Shown here piece by piece: positions 35,364 through 44,527 of a stretch of 64,000 nt of DNA (its first letter is position 1; each line of letters opens with the position of its first letter). Below the pieces are notes generated by a model. The model had not been told where the DNA came from and made no database searches. It saw only the letters and a list, made by a program, of their open reading frames with translations. Source of the stretch: Halostagnicola sp. A56 (lineage in GTDB: Archaea > Halobacteriota > Halobacteria > Halobacteriales > Natrialbaceae); NCBI RefSeq assembly GCF_000691505.1, contig NZ_JMIP02000018.1, positions 17,120 through 81,119 on the forward strand. The letters run 5' to 3'. Made by a program: the position numbers and the translations under genes.

Positions 35364-35807
35364 TTATTCAGTGACTTCGATAACGCCAATCATACCGCCC
35401 TCTTCGTGCGGCAAGCAGGCGTAGTTGTACGTTCCGGGGACCTCGAAGGTGTGTTCGAACGTTTCTCGAGTGTGGAGTGCGCCGTTGTTCTCGTTCCAGA
35501 ACTCCTCGTGTGCCGTTTCGAAGTCGTCGTAGTCGCCCGTCGAGAAATACTCCGCTCCCTCGTCCTCGAAAAGCGAGGAGTCATACGCAGTAACCGTGTG
35601 GATCGCTTCGCTCGTGTTCTTCCAGACGACAGTATCGCCGACGGAGATCTCGTACGTTTCGGGGACGAACTCGGTCCGAGTCATCCCAATGTCGCAGTCG
35701 TTCCCGCTACAAGGCTCGCCTCTGAGCGTTCCGGTGACCGTTGAACAACCCGCGACCCCGACTGTCGAGACCGTTCCCAGGGACGCGAGATAGGCACGGC
35801 GGTTCAT
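35364..35807 (-). CDS. Tat-exported lipoprotein cupredoxin (plastocyanin/halocyanin-like)
   Basis: 147 residues. MNRRAYLASLG is a twin-arginine start and VAGC a lipobox (Cys21), so the mature protein is likely lipid-anchored on the outer face after Tat export. The copper ligands of a type 1 site are all in place: His70 (EAIHTV), Cys131, His134 and Met139 (ACLPHEEGGM). Role: small electron carrier. It is transcribed alone, convergent with the rps15 operon. Confidence 0.9.
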   Translation of the reverse strand: MNRRAYLASLGTVSTVGVAGCSTVTGTLRGEPCSGNDCDIGMTRTEFVPETYEISVGDTVVWKNTSEAIHTVTAYDSSLFEDEGAEYFSTGDYDDFETAHEEFWNENNGALHTRETFEHTFEVPGTYNYACLPHEEGGMIGVIEVTE

Positions 35808-35927
35808 AGACGGGGGTTGGGAGAGACCGAATATAAGCCCCCGGTTCGATTCCCACTCGTCGTTTCTCGAAGTGTGGCCGTCGAAAAACGAAAACACGTA
35901 AGGTAACTGCCCATCGAATGCCGGAGT

Positions 35928-36683
35928 ATGCTTCCCCGGTTCGTCGGTCGGCTCGGCGCCGCCGACGCAGTGACGATCGCGAACGGAGCGCTGGGCTTTC
36001 TCGCGGTCGTCATCGCGTTCGTCGACATCGATCTCGCCGCTCGACTCATCCTCTTTGCTGCGATCGCTGACGGACTCGACGGCATCCTCGCTCGCCGGTA
36101 CGGCGGAACCAAAGCGGGACCGTATCTCGACTCGCTGGCCGACGTCGCCTCCTTCGGTATCGCCCCCGCCGTTCTCGCGTTCGTCGTCGTCACGGACGGG
36201 TTCGGTATCGGGTTCGAGACGATATCGCTCGAGTTGCTCGTCGTGACCGGCGTCTGTGCGCTGTTCGTCGCGATGGCCATCGCGAGACTCGGGATGTACA
36301 CTGCCTACGATACGGCGACCAATTACACGGAAGGGATTCAGACGACGCTCGCCGCGACGATCATCGGATCTGCAATCCTGGCGCACAAACCGGCCGCCGA
36401 GCCGTGGCTCGTACTGACGATTACCGGCCTGTTCTGTTATCTCATGGTCTCGCGGATCCAGTACCCGGACCTGCTGGTTCGGGATACCCTCATCATGGGC
36501 GTCGTCCACGCGCTCGCGATCCTCATTCCGGGCTTTGCCGGCCGAACGTTTCCCTACGCCCTTCTCACGCTCGGAATCGCGTACATGACGCTCAGTCCGT
36601 GGTTTTACTGGCGCGAGGATACCCACGCCGATCCGGCCGACGCCGAGGAGCCCGAGGGTGCGGAGATGCACAGAAACGTCTGA
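35928..36683 (+). CDS. pssA: CDP-diacylglycerol/archaetidyl serine phosphatidyltransferase-like
   Basis: 251 residues with about seven hydrophobic segments. The CDP-alcohol phosphotransferase signature DGx2ARx8Gx3Dx3D is seen as DGLDGILARRYGGTKAGPYLDSLAD (in parts: DGLDGILARR and GPYLDSLAD, residues about 49-73). In haloarchaea this subfamily makes archaetidylserine from CDP-archaeol and serine. It sits in the cytoplasmic membrane. No decarboxylase gene adjoins it. Confidence 0.88.
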   Translation: MLPRFVGRLGAADAVTIANGALGFLAVVIAFVDIDLAARLILFAAIADGLDGILARRYGGTKAGPYLDSLADVASFGIAPAVLAFVVVTDGFGIGFETISLELLVVTGVCALFVAMAIARLGMYTAYDTATNYTEGIQTTLAATIIGSAILAHKPAAEPWLVLTITGLFCYLMVSRIQYPDLLVRDTLIMGVVHALAILIPGFAGRTFPYALLTLGIAYMTLSPWFYWREDTHADPADAEEPEGAEMHRNV

Positions 36684-36832
36684 CCGGACCCGCTTACGTC
36701 TACCCACCTGTTTTTCGAACTGGACGGATTCGTCCAGACGCTCTGCATGGAAACGCTTAGGAGCGTCCTGACACGATACCTTCGTATGAACGCAGTCAGG
36801 AGACAAGCGGCGGCACCTCGCCGGGTGGTGGG

Positions 36833-38302
36833 ATGAGCGACGAGGACGCTCCCGACTCCGAGCAGACACGGGATCTCGAGGAGCGCGCCGACGATATCCG
36901 CGAGGAGTTCGCGTCGATCGAAGCCGACCTCGAGCCCATCCGCGACGACCTGGACCCGATTCGAGACGAGATCGAACCGGTCCACGATACCTTCGAGGCC
37001 GCCGAGACCGAAGACGACCTCGACGACGTCGAAGCGGAACTCGAGCCGGTTCGATCGGATCTCGAGGACGTTCGCGAGGAGTTTGACGCCGTCCGCGAAG
37101 AGTTCGACGAGATCGAGCTTCCGGAACCCGAAACGGACGAGGACGAAGACGAGGAGGAAGCGGGCGATGGGGAAGACGACGCTCCCGACGGACCGATCGA
37201 GGAACTCGAGGCCGAACAGGAGGCGCTCGAGGAGACACTCGACGATCTCGAGGGAGAAATCGAGGATCTCGAGGACGAGGTCGACGACATCCAGTCCGAT
37301 GTCGACGACCAGCGAGGGCCGTACGCGACGGATGTCATCGACGAAGTCGGTAGCGCCAAAGGGGACATCGAGAGCACCCGTTGGACCGAAGAGGGCGAGG
37401 AAGAACTGCGAGAAGCGGTCGAGGAGGCACTCGAGGACAGCAACGCCGTGCTTGGAACGTCGATTTCGATTCCAGCGGATGACTCCCTGCTCGACGCACT
37501 GGTGGAGGCGCTCGAACGCCTCGAAGAAGAAATCGAGGCCGCGGAACTGGATCCCGACGAGGACGACGAGGATATCGCCTCGCTGCTCGAGATCACCGAC
37601 GCGTTACAGTCCGGCGTCGACGACGCGACGGCCTGGGAGAACCTGCAGGTGCGCGAACAGCTCCGACGCGAGGGGTTCTACGACGTCCTCGATCACGTCA
37701 AGGACTTCCCGCCGGAGTGGCACGCGCTGAAAGTTCACGAGAAACGCGGCAACACCGACATGGTCCTGCTCGCACTCGAGTCGCTGGGCTCGGACTTCAT
37801 GGAAGAACACTGCCTCGAGTCCTTAGAGCGGATGGGTCCCGAGGAGGCGACCGAACCGATGCTCCAGCGTGCGAACCGTCGGGATACGACCGCGATGTCG
37901 ATCCTCGGCAAGATCGGCAACGACGACGAGGACGTCGTCGAGACGCTCCTCGAGTACGTCGATTCGAACCCGCAACTGCAACGCCCCGCGATGCGAGCGC
38001 TCGGCGAAGTCGGCAGCGAAGACGCGGTGCAGCCGATCGCGAACCAGTTGGTCGCCGACGAATCGGTCGTTCGAAGCTCCGCCGCCCGCGCGCTGGGACT
38101 GATCGGCGATACCCGCGCGATCGAGCCGCTCGCCGAGCGGATCGACGAGGACGACGAAGACACGGTGCGTGCGAGCGCCGTCTGGGCGCTCACCCAGATC
38201 GGAACCGAACGCGCCCTCGAGGTGGCCGCGGGCGCAGCCGACGACCGCGCGTATCTCGTACAGGCTGAAGCCGAGAAGGCGAATCTCGAACCCGCCGCGT
38301 AG
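36833..38302 (+). CDS. HEAT-repeat protein with long acidic coiled coil
   Basis: 489 residues. Residues 1-190 are a very acidic predicted coiled coil with repeated ELEPVRSDLEDVREEFD-like heptads. The C-terminal part (about 330-480) has HEAT/PBS-lyase repeats: MSILGKIGNDDEDVVETLLEY, AMRALGEVGSEDAVQPIANQL, AARALGLIGDTRAIEPLAERI, AVWALTQIGTERALEVA (each about 31 residues). Such proteins act as scaffolds. A 16-codon ORF (36786-36836) overlaps its start by four bases. Confidence 0.85.
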   Translation: MSDEDAPDSEQTRDLEERADDIREEFASIEADLEPIRDDLDPIRDEIEPVHDTFEAAETEDDLDDVEAELEPVRSDLEDVREEFDAVREEFDEIELPEPETDEDEDEEEAGDGEDDAPDGPIEELEAEQEALEETLDDLEGEIEDLEDEVDDIQSDVDDQRGPYATDVIDEVGSAKGDIESTRWTEEGEEELREAVEEALEDSNAVLGTSISIPADDSLLDALVEALERLEEEIEAAELDPDEDDEDIASLLEITDALQSGVDDATAWENLQVREQLRREGFYDVLDHVKDFPPEWHALKVHEKRGNTDMVLLALESLGSDFMEEHCLESLERMGPEEATEPMLQRANRRDTTAMSILGKIGNDDEDVVETLLEYVDSNPQLQRPAMRALGEVGSEDAVQPIANQLVADESVVRSSAARALGLIGDTRAIEPLAERIDEDDEDTVRASAVWALTQIGTERALEVAAGAADDRAYLVQAEAEKANLEPAA

Positions 38303-38436
38303 GTAGGTGAGTGGGTAGGGTTCTGTTGCGTAGGGGGATTTCTGTTCGTGCGGCAATTCGGAGACGGTATTTTCACAGGATATCGCCGTCCTCGACGGCC
38401 GAGGGTTTACATACCGAGACGCGGCCAGACCGCCCA

Positions 38437-40434
38437 ATGCGTGCTAGGGTCCTCCTCGTTGCGGTTCTCGTCTGCGGACTCGTCGCCAGCGCGTGTGCCG
38501 TCGGGTTCGTCGACGCGCCCCCGAGCACCGACGTGCGATCGGCCGCTCCCGGCGAATCCGCCTCGAGTGAACGGACGGTACTTTCCACAGCATTGAAGAG
38601 CACGCCGGGAGGCGGATCCGCTGCCCAGACGCTCGCGTGTCCGGTCGCCGCGCGGTCGGACGACGGCCACCGCAACGCATCCGAGTCCCGGATCGTCGAA
38701 CTGTATCCGAATCCGACGACGCCGGAGAACGTCGGCGAGTTTTTCGTCCTCGAGACGCCGCCGGAGACCTCGCTCGAGAACTGGACGGTCACGGACGGTC
38801 ACACGACCGCGTCGTTTCCGAACGAAACCGTCTCGGGCGCGGTCGCCGTCACGGTCGATCCCAACGAAACGGCGTCGCTCACGGACGAACCAACTCTCGA
38901 GCTCGAGGGCCATCTCCGCCTCGCGACGGATGGGGATCGCCTCGAGATCCGAAACGGCTCCGACCGAATCGACGCGGTCAGTTACGAGGATGCACCGGTC
39001 GGCGAACGGTGGTACCGAAGCGAACGGACGAGCGAATCGGGCAAGCAGTCGAACTCGGGCGCGAGCGCACCCTCGAGTGGGGACGCGACCGGCCGATGGT
39101 GGCCCAAGGGCGCGACCTGTCTTCCGTCGACGCGCGTCGCCGCGGAGAACGCGACGACGTTCGTCCTCCCCGATAGTCCGGAGGTTCCGCTGGAGACGAT
39201 CCGAAACGCAGAGGAGAACCTCTCACTGGCTGGGTACACGTTCACGTCCGAGGCGGTCGCCTCGGAACTCGTCGCGGCGAGCGAACGCGGCGTCGAGGTC
39301 GACGTGCTACTCGAGTCCGGTCCCGTCGGCGGCGCGTCGGCTGCGACTGAAGCACCCCTCGCAACTCTCGAAGACGGCGGCGTCGACGTTCGGATGACCG
39401 GCGGGGAGAACGCACGCTATCGCTACCACCATCCAAAGTACGCGATCGCCGACGATACGGTGCTCGTCACGACCGAAAACTGGCAACCGTCCGGTGTCGG
39501 CGGCGAGTCGAGTCGCGGCTGGGGCGTTTCTCTCGAGAACGCGGCGCTCGCAACGGACCTCGAGACCGTGTTCGACGCCGACTTCAGCGGGCCCGATACC
39601 GAGTCCGGAACGAGCTATCTCGAGGACGCGTCGTTCAGCGACACAGCAGATCAGGTCCAGACCCCGACCGATTTCCCGTCGAACCACCCGCCCGAATCAG
39701 TCGACATCGAGAGCGCGGAACTCTTGCTCGCCCCCGACAACGCCGAGCCGAGACTTCGCGAACTCCTCGCGTCCGCCGAGGACGAAATTCTCATCAAACA
39801 GGCGAGTATCGGCGGGCCCGACGTGTCGCTCGTCGAGGAAACGTTCGATGCGGCACGCCGCGGCGTCGAGGTCCGCATTCTGCTCGATTCGTCGTGGTAC
39901 GTCGAGGAGGACAACGCTAGAGTGAAATCGGTCCTCGAGGAGACGGCGGCAGCGGAAGACCTCCCGCTCGAGGTTGCGCTCGTCGAACCGAAAAACAGGT
40001 TCGAGAAGATACACGCCAAGGGAGTCATAATCGATGGCGAGACGACGATCGTGGGAAGCCTCAACTGGAATGACAACTCGCTTCGAAACAACCGCGAGGT
40101 CGTCCTCGCAATCCACGGCGAGGAACCGGCCGCGTATTACGAGGCGGTCTTCGATGCCGACTGGAACGGCGGGACGTGGTCGCTTCCGATCGGGCTCGCT
40201 GCCGTCGTCGCGCTCGCCCTCCTCGCGGCCGCAGCACTCGGCCGGCGATACATCTCGTTTGGCGAGTCACGGCGTCCGATGACCGACGGTGTTCGTCGGG
40301 ATCGCCTCGAGTACGACGAGGGCTCGAGTCCGGTCGAACCCCCGCCGCTCGAGGACGACTCTCCCGACCCGGACACGACAGAAACGGTTCACTCGATCGC
40401 TCGTGACGTCGAACGTCGCCGGTCCGACGAATGA
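38437..40434 (+). CDS. Secreted, membrane-anchored PLD-family protein with lamin-tail domain
   Basis: 665 residues. A Sec-type signal (MRARVLLVAVLVCGLVASA) is followed by a lamin-tail-like domain (about 90-170, RIVELYPNPTTPENVGEFFV). Two phospholipase D repeats carry HHPKYAIADDTVLVTTENW (first HxK) and IHAKGVIIDGETTIVGSLNW (second HKD). One TM helix (LPIGLAAVVALALLAAAAL) lies near the C-terminus, with an acidic cytoplasmic tail. Role inferred: an extracellular phosphodiesterase acting on nucleic acid or lipid. Coupled by ATGA to the next gene. Confidence 0.88.
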   Translation: MRARVLLVAVLVCGLVASACAVGFVDAPPSTDVRSAAPGESASSERTVLSTALKSTPGGGSAAQTLACPVAARSDDGHRNASESRIVELYPNPTTPENVGEFFVLETPPETSLENWTVTDGHTTASFPNETVSGAVAVTVDPNETASLTDEPTLELEGHLRLATDGDRLEIRNGSDRIDAVSYEDAPVGERWYRSERTSESGKQSNSGASAPSSGDATGRWWPKGATCLPSTRVAAENATTFVLPDSPEVPLETIRNAEENLSLAGYTFTSEAVASELVAASERGVEVDVLLESGPVGGASAATEAPLATLEDGGVDVRMTGGENARYRYHHPKYAIADDTVLVTTENWQPSGVGGESSRGWGVSLENAALATDLETVFDADFSGPDTESGTSYLEDASFSDTADQVQTPTDFPSNHPPESVDIESAELLLAPDNAEPRLRELLASAEDEILIKQASIGGPDVSLVEETFDAARRGVEVRILLDSSWYVEEDNARVKSVLEETAAAEDLPLEVALVEPKNRFEKIHAKGVIIDGETTIVGSLNWNDNSLRNNREVVLAIHGEEPAAYYEAVFDADWNGGTWSLPIGLAAVVALALLAAAALGRRYISFGESRRPMTDGVRRDRLEYDEGSSPVEPPPLEDDSPDPDTTETVHSIARDVERRRSDE

Positions 40435-40658
40435 GATCGAGTATCGAAAAGCTGTGGGAACTGATCACGTACGGCGGCCGGTTCACGGGATGGTTCACGT
40501 GGGCCGGTCGGTTCGTCGGCTCGCGACGATTCGAGAGTCAGGACCGAGTGTACCACTGTGGAAACTGCGATCGCCGGTTCAGACTGAATCGACAGTACTG
40601 TCCGGACTGTGGTTCGTACCGCATCGAACGGATCCGATACGACGAACTGATCGAGTAG
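40431..40658 (+). CDS. Small zinc-ribbon protein coupled to the PLD gene
   Basis: 75 residues. The N-terminal half is hydrophobic and aromatic (WELITYGGRFTGWFTWAGRF), possibly membrane-associated. The C-terminal half has CGNCDRRFRLNRQYCPDCGS, a classic two-knuckle zinc ribbon. The start overlaps the PLD stop by four bases. Function unknown; the pairing suggests a role next to the PLD protein. Confidence 0.7.
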   Translation: MRSSIEKLWELITYGGRFTGWFTWAGRFVGSRRFESQDRVYHCGNCDRRFRLNRQYCPDCGSYRIERIRYDELIE

Positions 40659-40678
40659 GACTCGGTCGTGCTAAAAGA

Positions 40679-41107
40679 TTAGTTCGCTGGCCCGCAAACC
40701 TCGAGCAGGCTACAGCAGTCGGCTTCGGGGTCGAAACAGTCCGGACACTGCTCCGGGCGGTCGATGATCGTATCGAGTCTGTCGGCGACCGTATCGTCGA
40801 TGACGCTCTCGAGCGCGCGGGCTTCGTCGCGGAACTCGTCGACCTCGAGGACGTTCGCGAGGAATCGCTCGATAATGCAGTAGGTCTGGAGCGCCTCGTG
40901 GGCGCGTTCGAGACCCTCGTCCGTGAGACTCGCGCCTTTGTACTTTTCGTGATCGACGAGGTCTTTGTCCTGGAGTTTCCCGACCATTTCGTTGACACTC
41001 GCCGGACTCACGCCGAGGAGGTCCGCGAGCGTGCCCGTCGAGGCCGGTCCCTCCTCCATCCGCTGTGCGAGATAGATCGCCTTGAGATATTGATCTGCTG
41101 TGTTCAT
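40679..41107 (-). CDS. DtxR/MntR/SirR-family metal-dependent repressor
   Basis: 142 residues. The N-terminal winged helix (QYLKAIYLAQ...TGTLADLLGVSPASVNEMVGKLQ) and dimerisation helices (SLTDEGLERAHEAL, CIIERFLANVLEV) fit the family; C-terminal cysteines and acids (CPDCFDPEADCCSLLEVCG) extend the metal-binding region. Expected to repress iron or manganese uptake genes. It follows the ferritin-like gene on the same strand by 76 bases, so regulation of iron storage is plausible. Confidence 0.88.
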   Translation of the reverse strand: MNTADQYLKAIYLAQRMEEGPASTGTLADLLGVSPASVNEMVGKLQDKDLVDHEKYKGASLTDEGLERAHEALQTYCIIERFLANVLEVDEFRDEARALESVIDDTVADRLDTIIDRPEQCPDCFDPEADCCSLLEVCGPAN

Positions 41108-41183
41108 CGCCAACCCTTCATGTGGTGTCTTGGTCGTCGATCGGTCCGACTCGTCTGGCGCTCGTGAGTGGTGCGTATCCCGA

Positions 41184-41678
41184 TCATGCCCGTCGCTCCA
41201 TAATTTCTGTGACTTCCTCGACGCCCTCTTTTTCTTCCGCGCGGATCTCTCGGAGGGTCTCGAGAACTCGATCCCGGTCGACGGCGAACGTCGAATCGGA
41301 GGCCTCGATGGCCTCGATGAGGTCGTCGTAGAACTTGTAGGCCGTTTCCTCGTTGCAGAGTTGGTCGTACAACACGCCGTCGGTATCCTCGGGCGGGCCG
41401 TACTGGGCGTCGACAAGCTGATTGATCTCCTCGTATCCGACCGTTTCCGCCTCGAGGTCGTCTATCAGTGCTTCGAGCCGATCGCGGTGATCGGCCGACT
41501 CTTCCGTTGCATCCGTAAGTAGCTCCCTGACCTCTCTGTCGATCTCCGCTCGCGCCTCGGCGGGAAGTGACTCGAGGTGGTGGGCAGCACGCGACTCGAC
41601 GACTTCCTCTAGGACCACGCCGATCTGGAGAAGGCGGGTCAGTTGGTGGTCTGTCGAGACACGCTGTCCCAGGCTCAT
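41184..41678 (-). CDS. Ferritin-like domain protein (rubrerythrin/bacterioferritin type)
   Basis: 164 residues, all helical. Glu and His residues recur with di-iron-like spacing (VVLEEVVESRAAHHLESL, then ESADHRDRLEALIDDLEAE, YDQLCNEETAYKFYDDLIEAIE). This is the compact ferritin-like group often found beside DtxR-type regulators in haloarchaea. Probable role: iron binding or peroxide protection. Exact ligands cannot be assigned from sequence alone. Confidence 0.75.
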   Translation of the reverse strand: MSLGQRVSTDHQLTRLLQIGVVLEEVVESRAAHHLESLPAEARAEIDREVRELLTDATEESADHRDRLEALIDDLEAETVGYEEINQLVDAQYGPPEDTDGVLYDQLCNEETAYKFYDDLIEAIEASDSTFAVDRDRVLETLREIRAEEKEGVEEVTEIMERRA

Positions 41679-41822
41679 ACACGTCTGTGGGTGGTCGTGT
41701 TACTTAACTTCCCGTTTTTTCGGCGGTGGGCGTTTGGATAGACGGATCACCTCCCGAACGGTGATTGGCCGCCGCCCCTCGATTGAAAGGCGTGATCGAC
41801 CGCGAAGAAATCGTCGGTGGCG

Positions 41823-43034
41823 TTAGTTTCGCAGACGCGTGTTGACGAGCGACTCGAAGTCCGTTCGGAGTTCGTCGACGGCGACTTCCTCGAGAACGGG
41901 GACGAAGAAGCCCTCGACGAGCATGTTGCGAGCCGCCTCCGGCGTGACGCCTCGAGAGGTCATATACAGGAGGTCCTCCTGATCGACCTGCCCGACGGTG
42001 GCGCTGTGGGAGGCTTCCGTGTCGTGGTTGTTGATGATGAGCTTCGGCGAGGCGTCGGCTTCGCTCTCGTCGGAGAGCATGAGCGTGTTCTCTCGCTGGT
42101 AGGAGCTCGTATCCCAGGCGGCGTCGCCGACGTCCTGGACGCCCTCGTAGACCGATCGTGCGACGTCGTCGGTGACCCCGCGGGTGACGAGATCTGCCGT
42201 CGTGTGCTCGGCGCGGTGCCAGACCTTGAAGTCCAGATCGAAGTGCTGGTCGTTGTGACCGTAGAACGCGCCGACGATCTGGCTCTCGGAGCTGTCACCG
42301 TTGAGTTCGGTCGAGACCTCCGTCTTGGTCAGCTTCGAACCGACGTTGCCCTCGATCCAGTTGATCGTGGCGTAGGTGTCGGCGTCGCCGCGTTTGGCAG
42401 TGAAGTTGTACGTCTCCTCGGAGAGGTTCTGGAGCGAGCCGTACTGCACGTAGCTGTTTTCGGCCGCGGCGACTTCGACGATGCCGCTGTAGTACTGCTC
42501 GTCTTCCAGCTCGGTGCCGGTCGACTGGCGCTCTTGGATCGTCACCGACGAGGATTCCTCGGTGACGACGAGCGTGTAGTTAAACAGCGACCGGGAGTTC
42601 ATCTCGGTCTTGATCGTCACGTCCTCGGCGTTGACGCCTTCGGGGACGTAGATGACCGTTCCCGTGGAGAAAAGCGCCGTCGAGAGCGCCGTGAGGTAGT
42701 TCTCCTGGGGATCGACGATAGACCCGAAGTGCTCCTCGAGCAACGACTCGTGCTCGTCGACGGCCTCGACCCACGAGAGGACCTCGACGCCGTCGGGGCC
42801 GACCTGGTCTTTGTTTTCGGCCGCGTCGAGCGGATCGACCAGCGACTCGAAATCCAGTTCGGAGAGGTTGGTCCAGTTCTGTCCCGGCGTTCGGATCACG
42901 TCGGGCATCCCCAGGTCCTCGAGTGCCTCGAGCGCCTCGAGACGGGTCTCTAGGAGCCAGTCGGGCTCGTCGAGCCGATCGCTGATCTCGCGTACCTGTT
43001 CGTCCGTCAGATTGGCGTGTACCTGCGTGCTCAT
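41823..43034 (-). CDS. sufD: Fe-S cluster assembly protein SufD
   Basis: 403 residues from ATG 43034. Parallel beta-helix repeats of the SufBD family run through the centre (GTVIYVPEGVNAEDVTIKTE, SSVTIQERQS, NSYVQYGSLQN), and HNDQHFDLDFKVWH and HDTEASHSATVGQVDQEDLLYM are the C-terminal conserved parts including the functional His. Forms the SufBC2D scaffold. It lies two bases after the sufB C-terminal frame, in the order sufC-sufB-sufD. Confidence 0.95.
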   Translation of the reverse strand: MSTQVHANLTDEQVREISDRLDEPDWLLETRLEALEALEDLGMPDVIRTPGQNWTNLSELDFESLVDPLDAAENKDQVGPDGVEVLSWVEAVDEHESLLEEHFGSIVDPQENYLTALSTALFSTGTVIYVPEGVNAEDVTIKTEMNSRSLFNYTLVVTEESSSVTIQERQSTGTELEDEQYYSGIVEVAAAENSYVQYGSLQNLSEETYNFTAKRGDADTYATINWIEGNVGSKLTKTEVSTELNGDSSESQIVGAFYGHNDQHFDLDFKVWHRAEHTTADLVTRGVTDDVARSVYEGVQDVGDAAWDTSSYQRENTLMLSDESEADASPKLIINNHDTEASHSATVGQVDQEDLLYMTSRGVTPEAARNMLVEGFFVPVLEEVAVDELRTDFESLVNTRLRN

Positions 43035-43036
43035 GT

Positions 43037-44466
43037 CTATCCGAGGCTTCCCTCCATCTCGAGTTCGATCAGACGGTTCAGTTCGACTGCGTATTCGATC
43101 GGGAGCTCTTCGGTGATCGGCTCGATGAAGCCGGCGACGATCATCTTCTTCGCGTCGTCGTCGTCCAATCCGCGCGATTGGAGGTAGAAGATGTCCTCGT
43201 CGCCGATCTTCCCGACCGTCGCTTCGTGGGCGACGTCGACCTTCGACTCCTCGATCTCCATGTACGGCATGGTATCGGAGGTCGATTCGTTGTCGAACAT
43301 CAGGCGTCACACTCGACTGCCGTACTCGAGTTCTCGGCGCCGTCGGCGATGTGGACGAGCCCGCGGTAGTTGGTGCGGCCGCCGTCTTTCGAGATCGACT
43401 TCGATTCGATCGTCGAACTCGTGTTCGGTGCGTTGTGATAGACCTTCGCGCCGGTGTCGATGTTCTGTCCCTCGCCGGCGAAGGCGATGGTGATGTGGGT
43501 GTCCGTCGCGCCGCGGCCCTTGAGAATGGTACACGGGTAGAGCATGGTCGCTTTCGATCCCATGCTGCCCGACACCCACTCCATCGTGCCGTTTTCCTCG
43601 ACGATGGCGCGTTTGGTGTTCAGGTTGAACGTGTTCTTCGACCAGTTCTGCACGGTCGAGTACTGCACGTGGGCGTCGTCTTCGACGAAGACCTCGACAC
43701 AGCCCGAGTGGAGGTTGTGCGTGCCGTACTTCGGCGCGGAACAGCCCTCGATGTAGTGGACTTCCGAGCCCTCTTCGGCGACGATGAGCGTGTGCTCGAA
43801 CTGGCCCATCCCTTCCGAGTTCATGCGGAAGTACGCCTGGACGGGCATCTCGACGGTGACGTCTTCTGGGACGTAGACGAACGAACCGCCGGACCAGACG
43901 GCGCCGTGAAGCGCCGCGAACTTGTTGTCGCTCGGGGGCACGCAGCTCGTCATGAAGTACTCCTTGACGAGCTCCGGGTGCTCTTTGACGGCGCGATCCA
44001 TGTTCATGAAGACCACGCCTTTCTCCTCCCACTGGTCTTGCATGTTCTGGTAGACGACCTCGGACTCGTACTGCGCGCCGACGCCCGAGAGCGCGTTCTT
44101 CTCGGCTTCCGGAATACCGAGCTTGTCGAACGTGTCTTTGATCTCGTCCGGAAGCTCCGTCCAGTCGTCGACGCCCTCGCGTTTGTCGACGTCGGGGCGG
44201 ATGTACGGAACGATCTCTTCGATGTCGAGTTCGGTCAGGTCCGGCTGACCCGGCCAGTCCGTCGGCATCGGCATCGCGTGATACTGCTGTAGCGCGCGGA
44301 GCCGTCGCTCGAGCATCCAGTCCGGTTCGTCTTTGTCCTCACTGATCAGTCGGACGACTTCTTCGGTGAGGCCTGCGTCGGACTTGACGGCCGAGCGCTC
44401 TTCCTTTTTGAACTCGAAGCGCGCTTCGGTGTCGGTCTCCTTGAGGTGATCTTGTTCGGAACTCAT
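43037..44466 (-). pseudogene. sufB: Fe-S cluster scaffold SufB, split by a one-base frameshift
   Basis: The first 388 codons (44466-43300) run in one frame and end ...STAVECDA then TGA. The last 87 codons (MFDNESTSDTMPYMEIEES...) run in another frame from an ATG overlapping that TGA (TGATG, 43298-43302). Intact haloarchaeal SufB reads ECDALMFDN across this point, so one C of the GCC-CTG context is missing. The Cys of ECDA (equivalent to E. coli SufB Cys405) is in the first piece and the VAHEATVGK region (His/Glu of the active site) in the second. Sequencing error, mutation or two coupled polypeptides are all possible. Confidence 0.85.
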
Positions 44467-44527
44467 GAGTTGTATGTATTCGTGTTTACGGCTGTAGCGT
44501 TATTACCGTTGTTCTAGCTGGATTCGG

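Noticed and set aside
35808..37238. Long upstream extension of the cupredoxin frame
   Set aside because: It runs antisense through pssA and the HEAT gene; the Tat signal and lipobox at 35807 fix the true start.
41817..42953. 378-codon frame antisense to sufD
   Set aside because: Mirror of a recognised SufD sequence; no motif and skewed composition.
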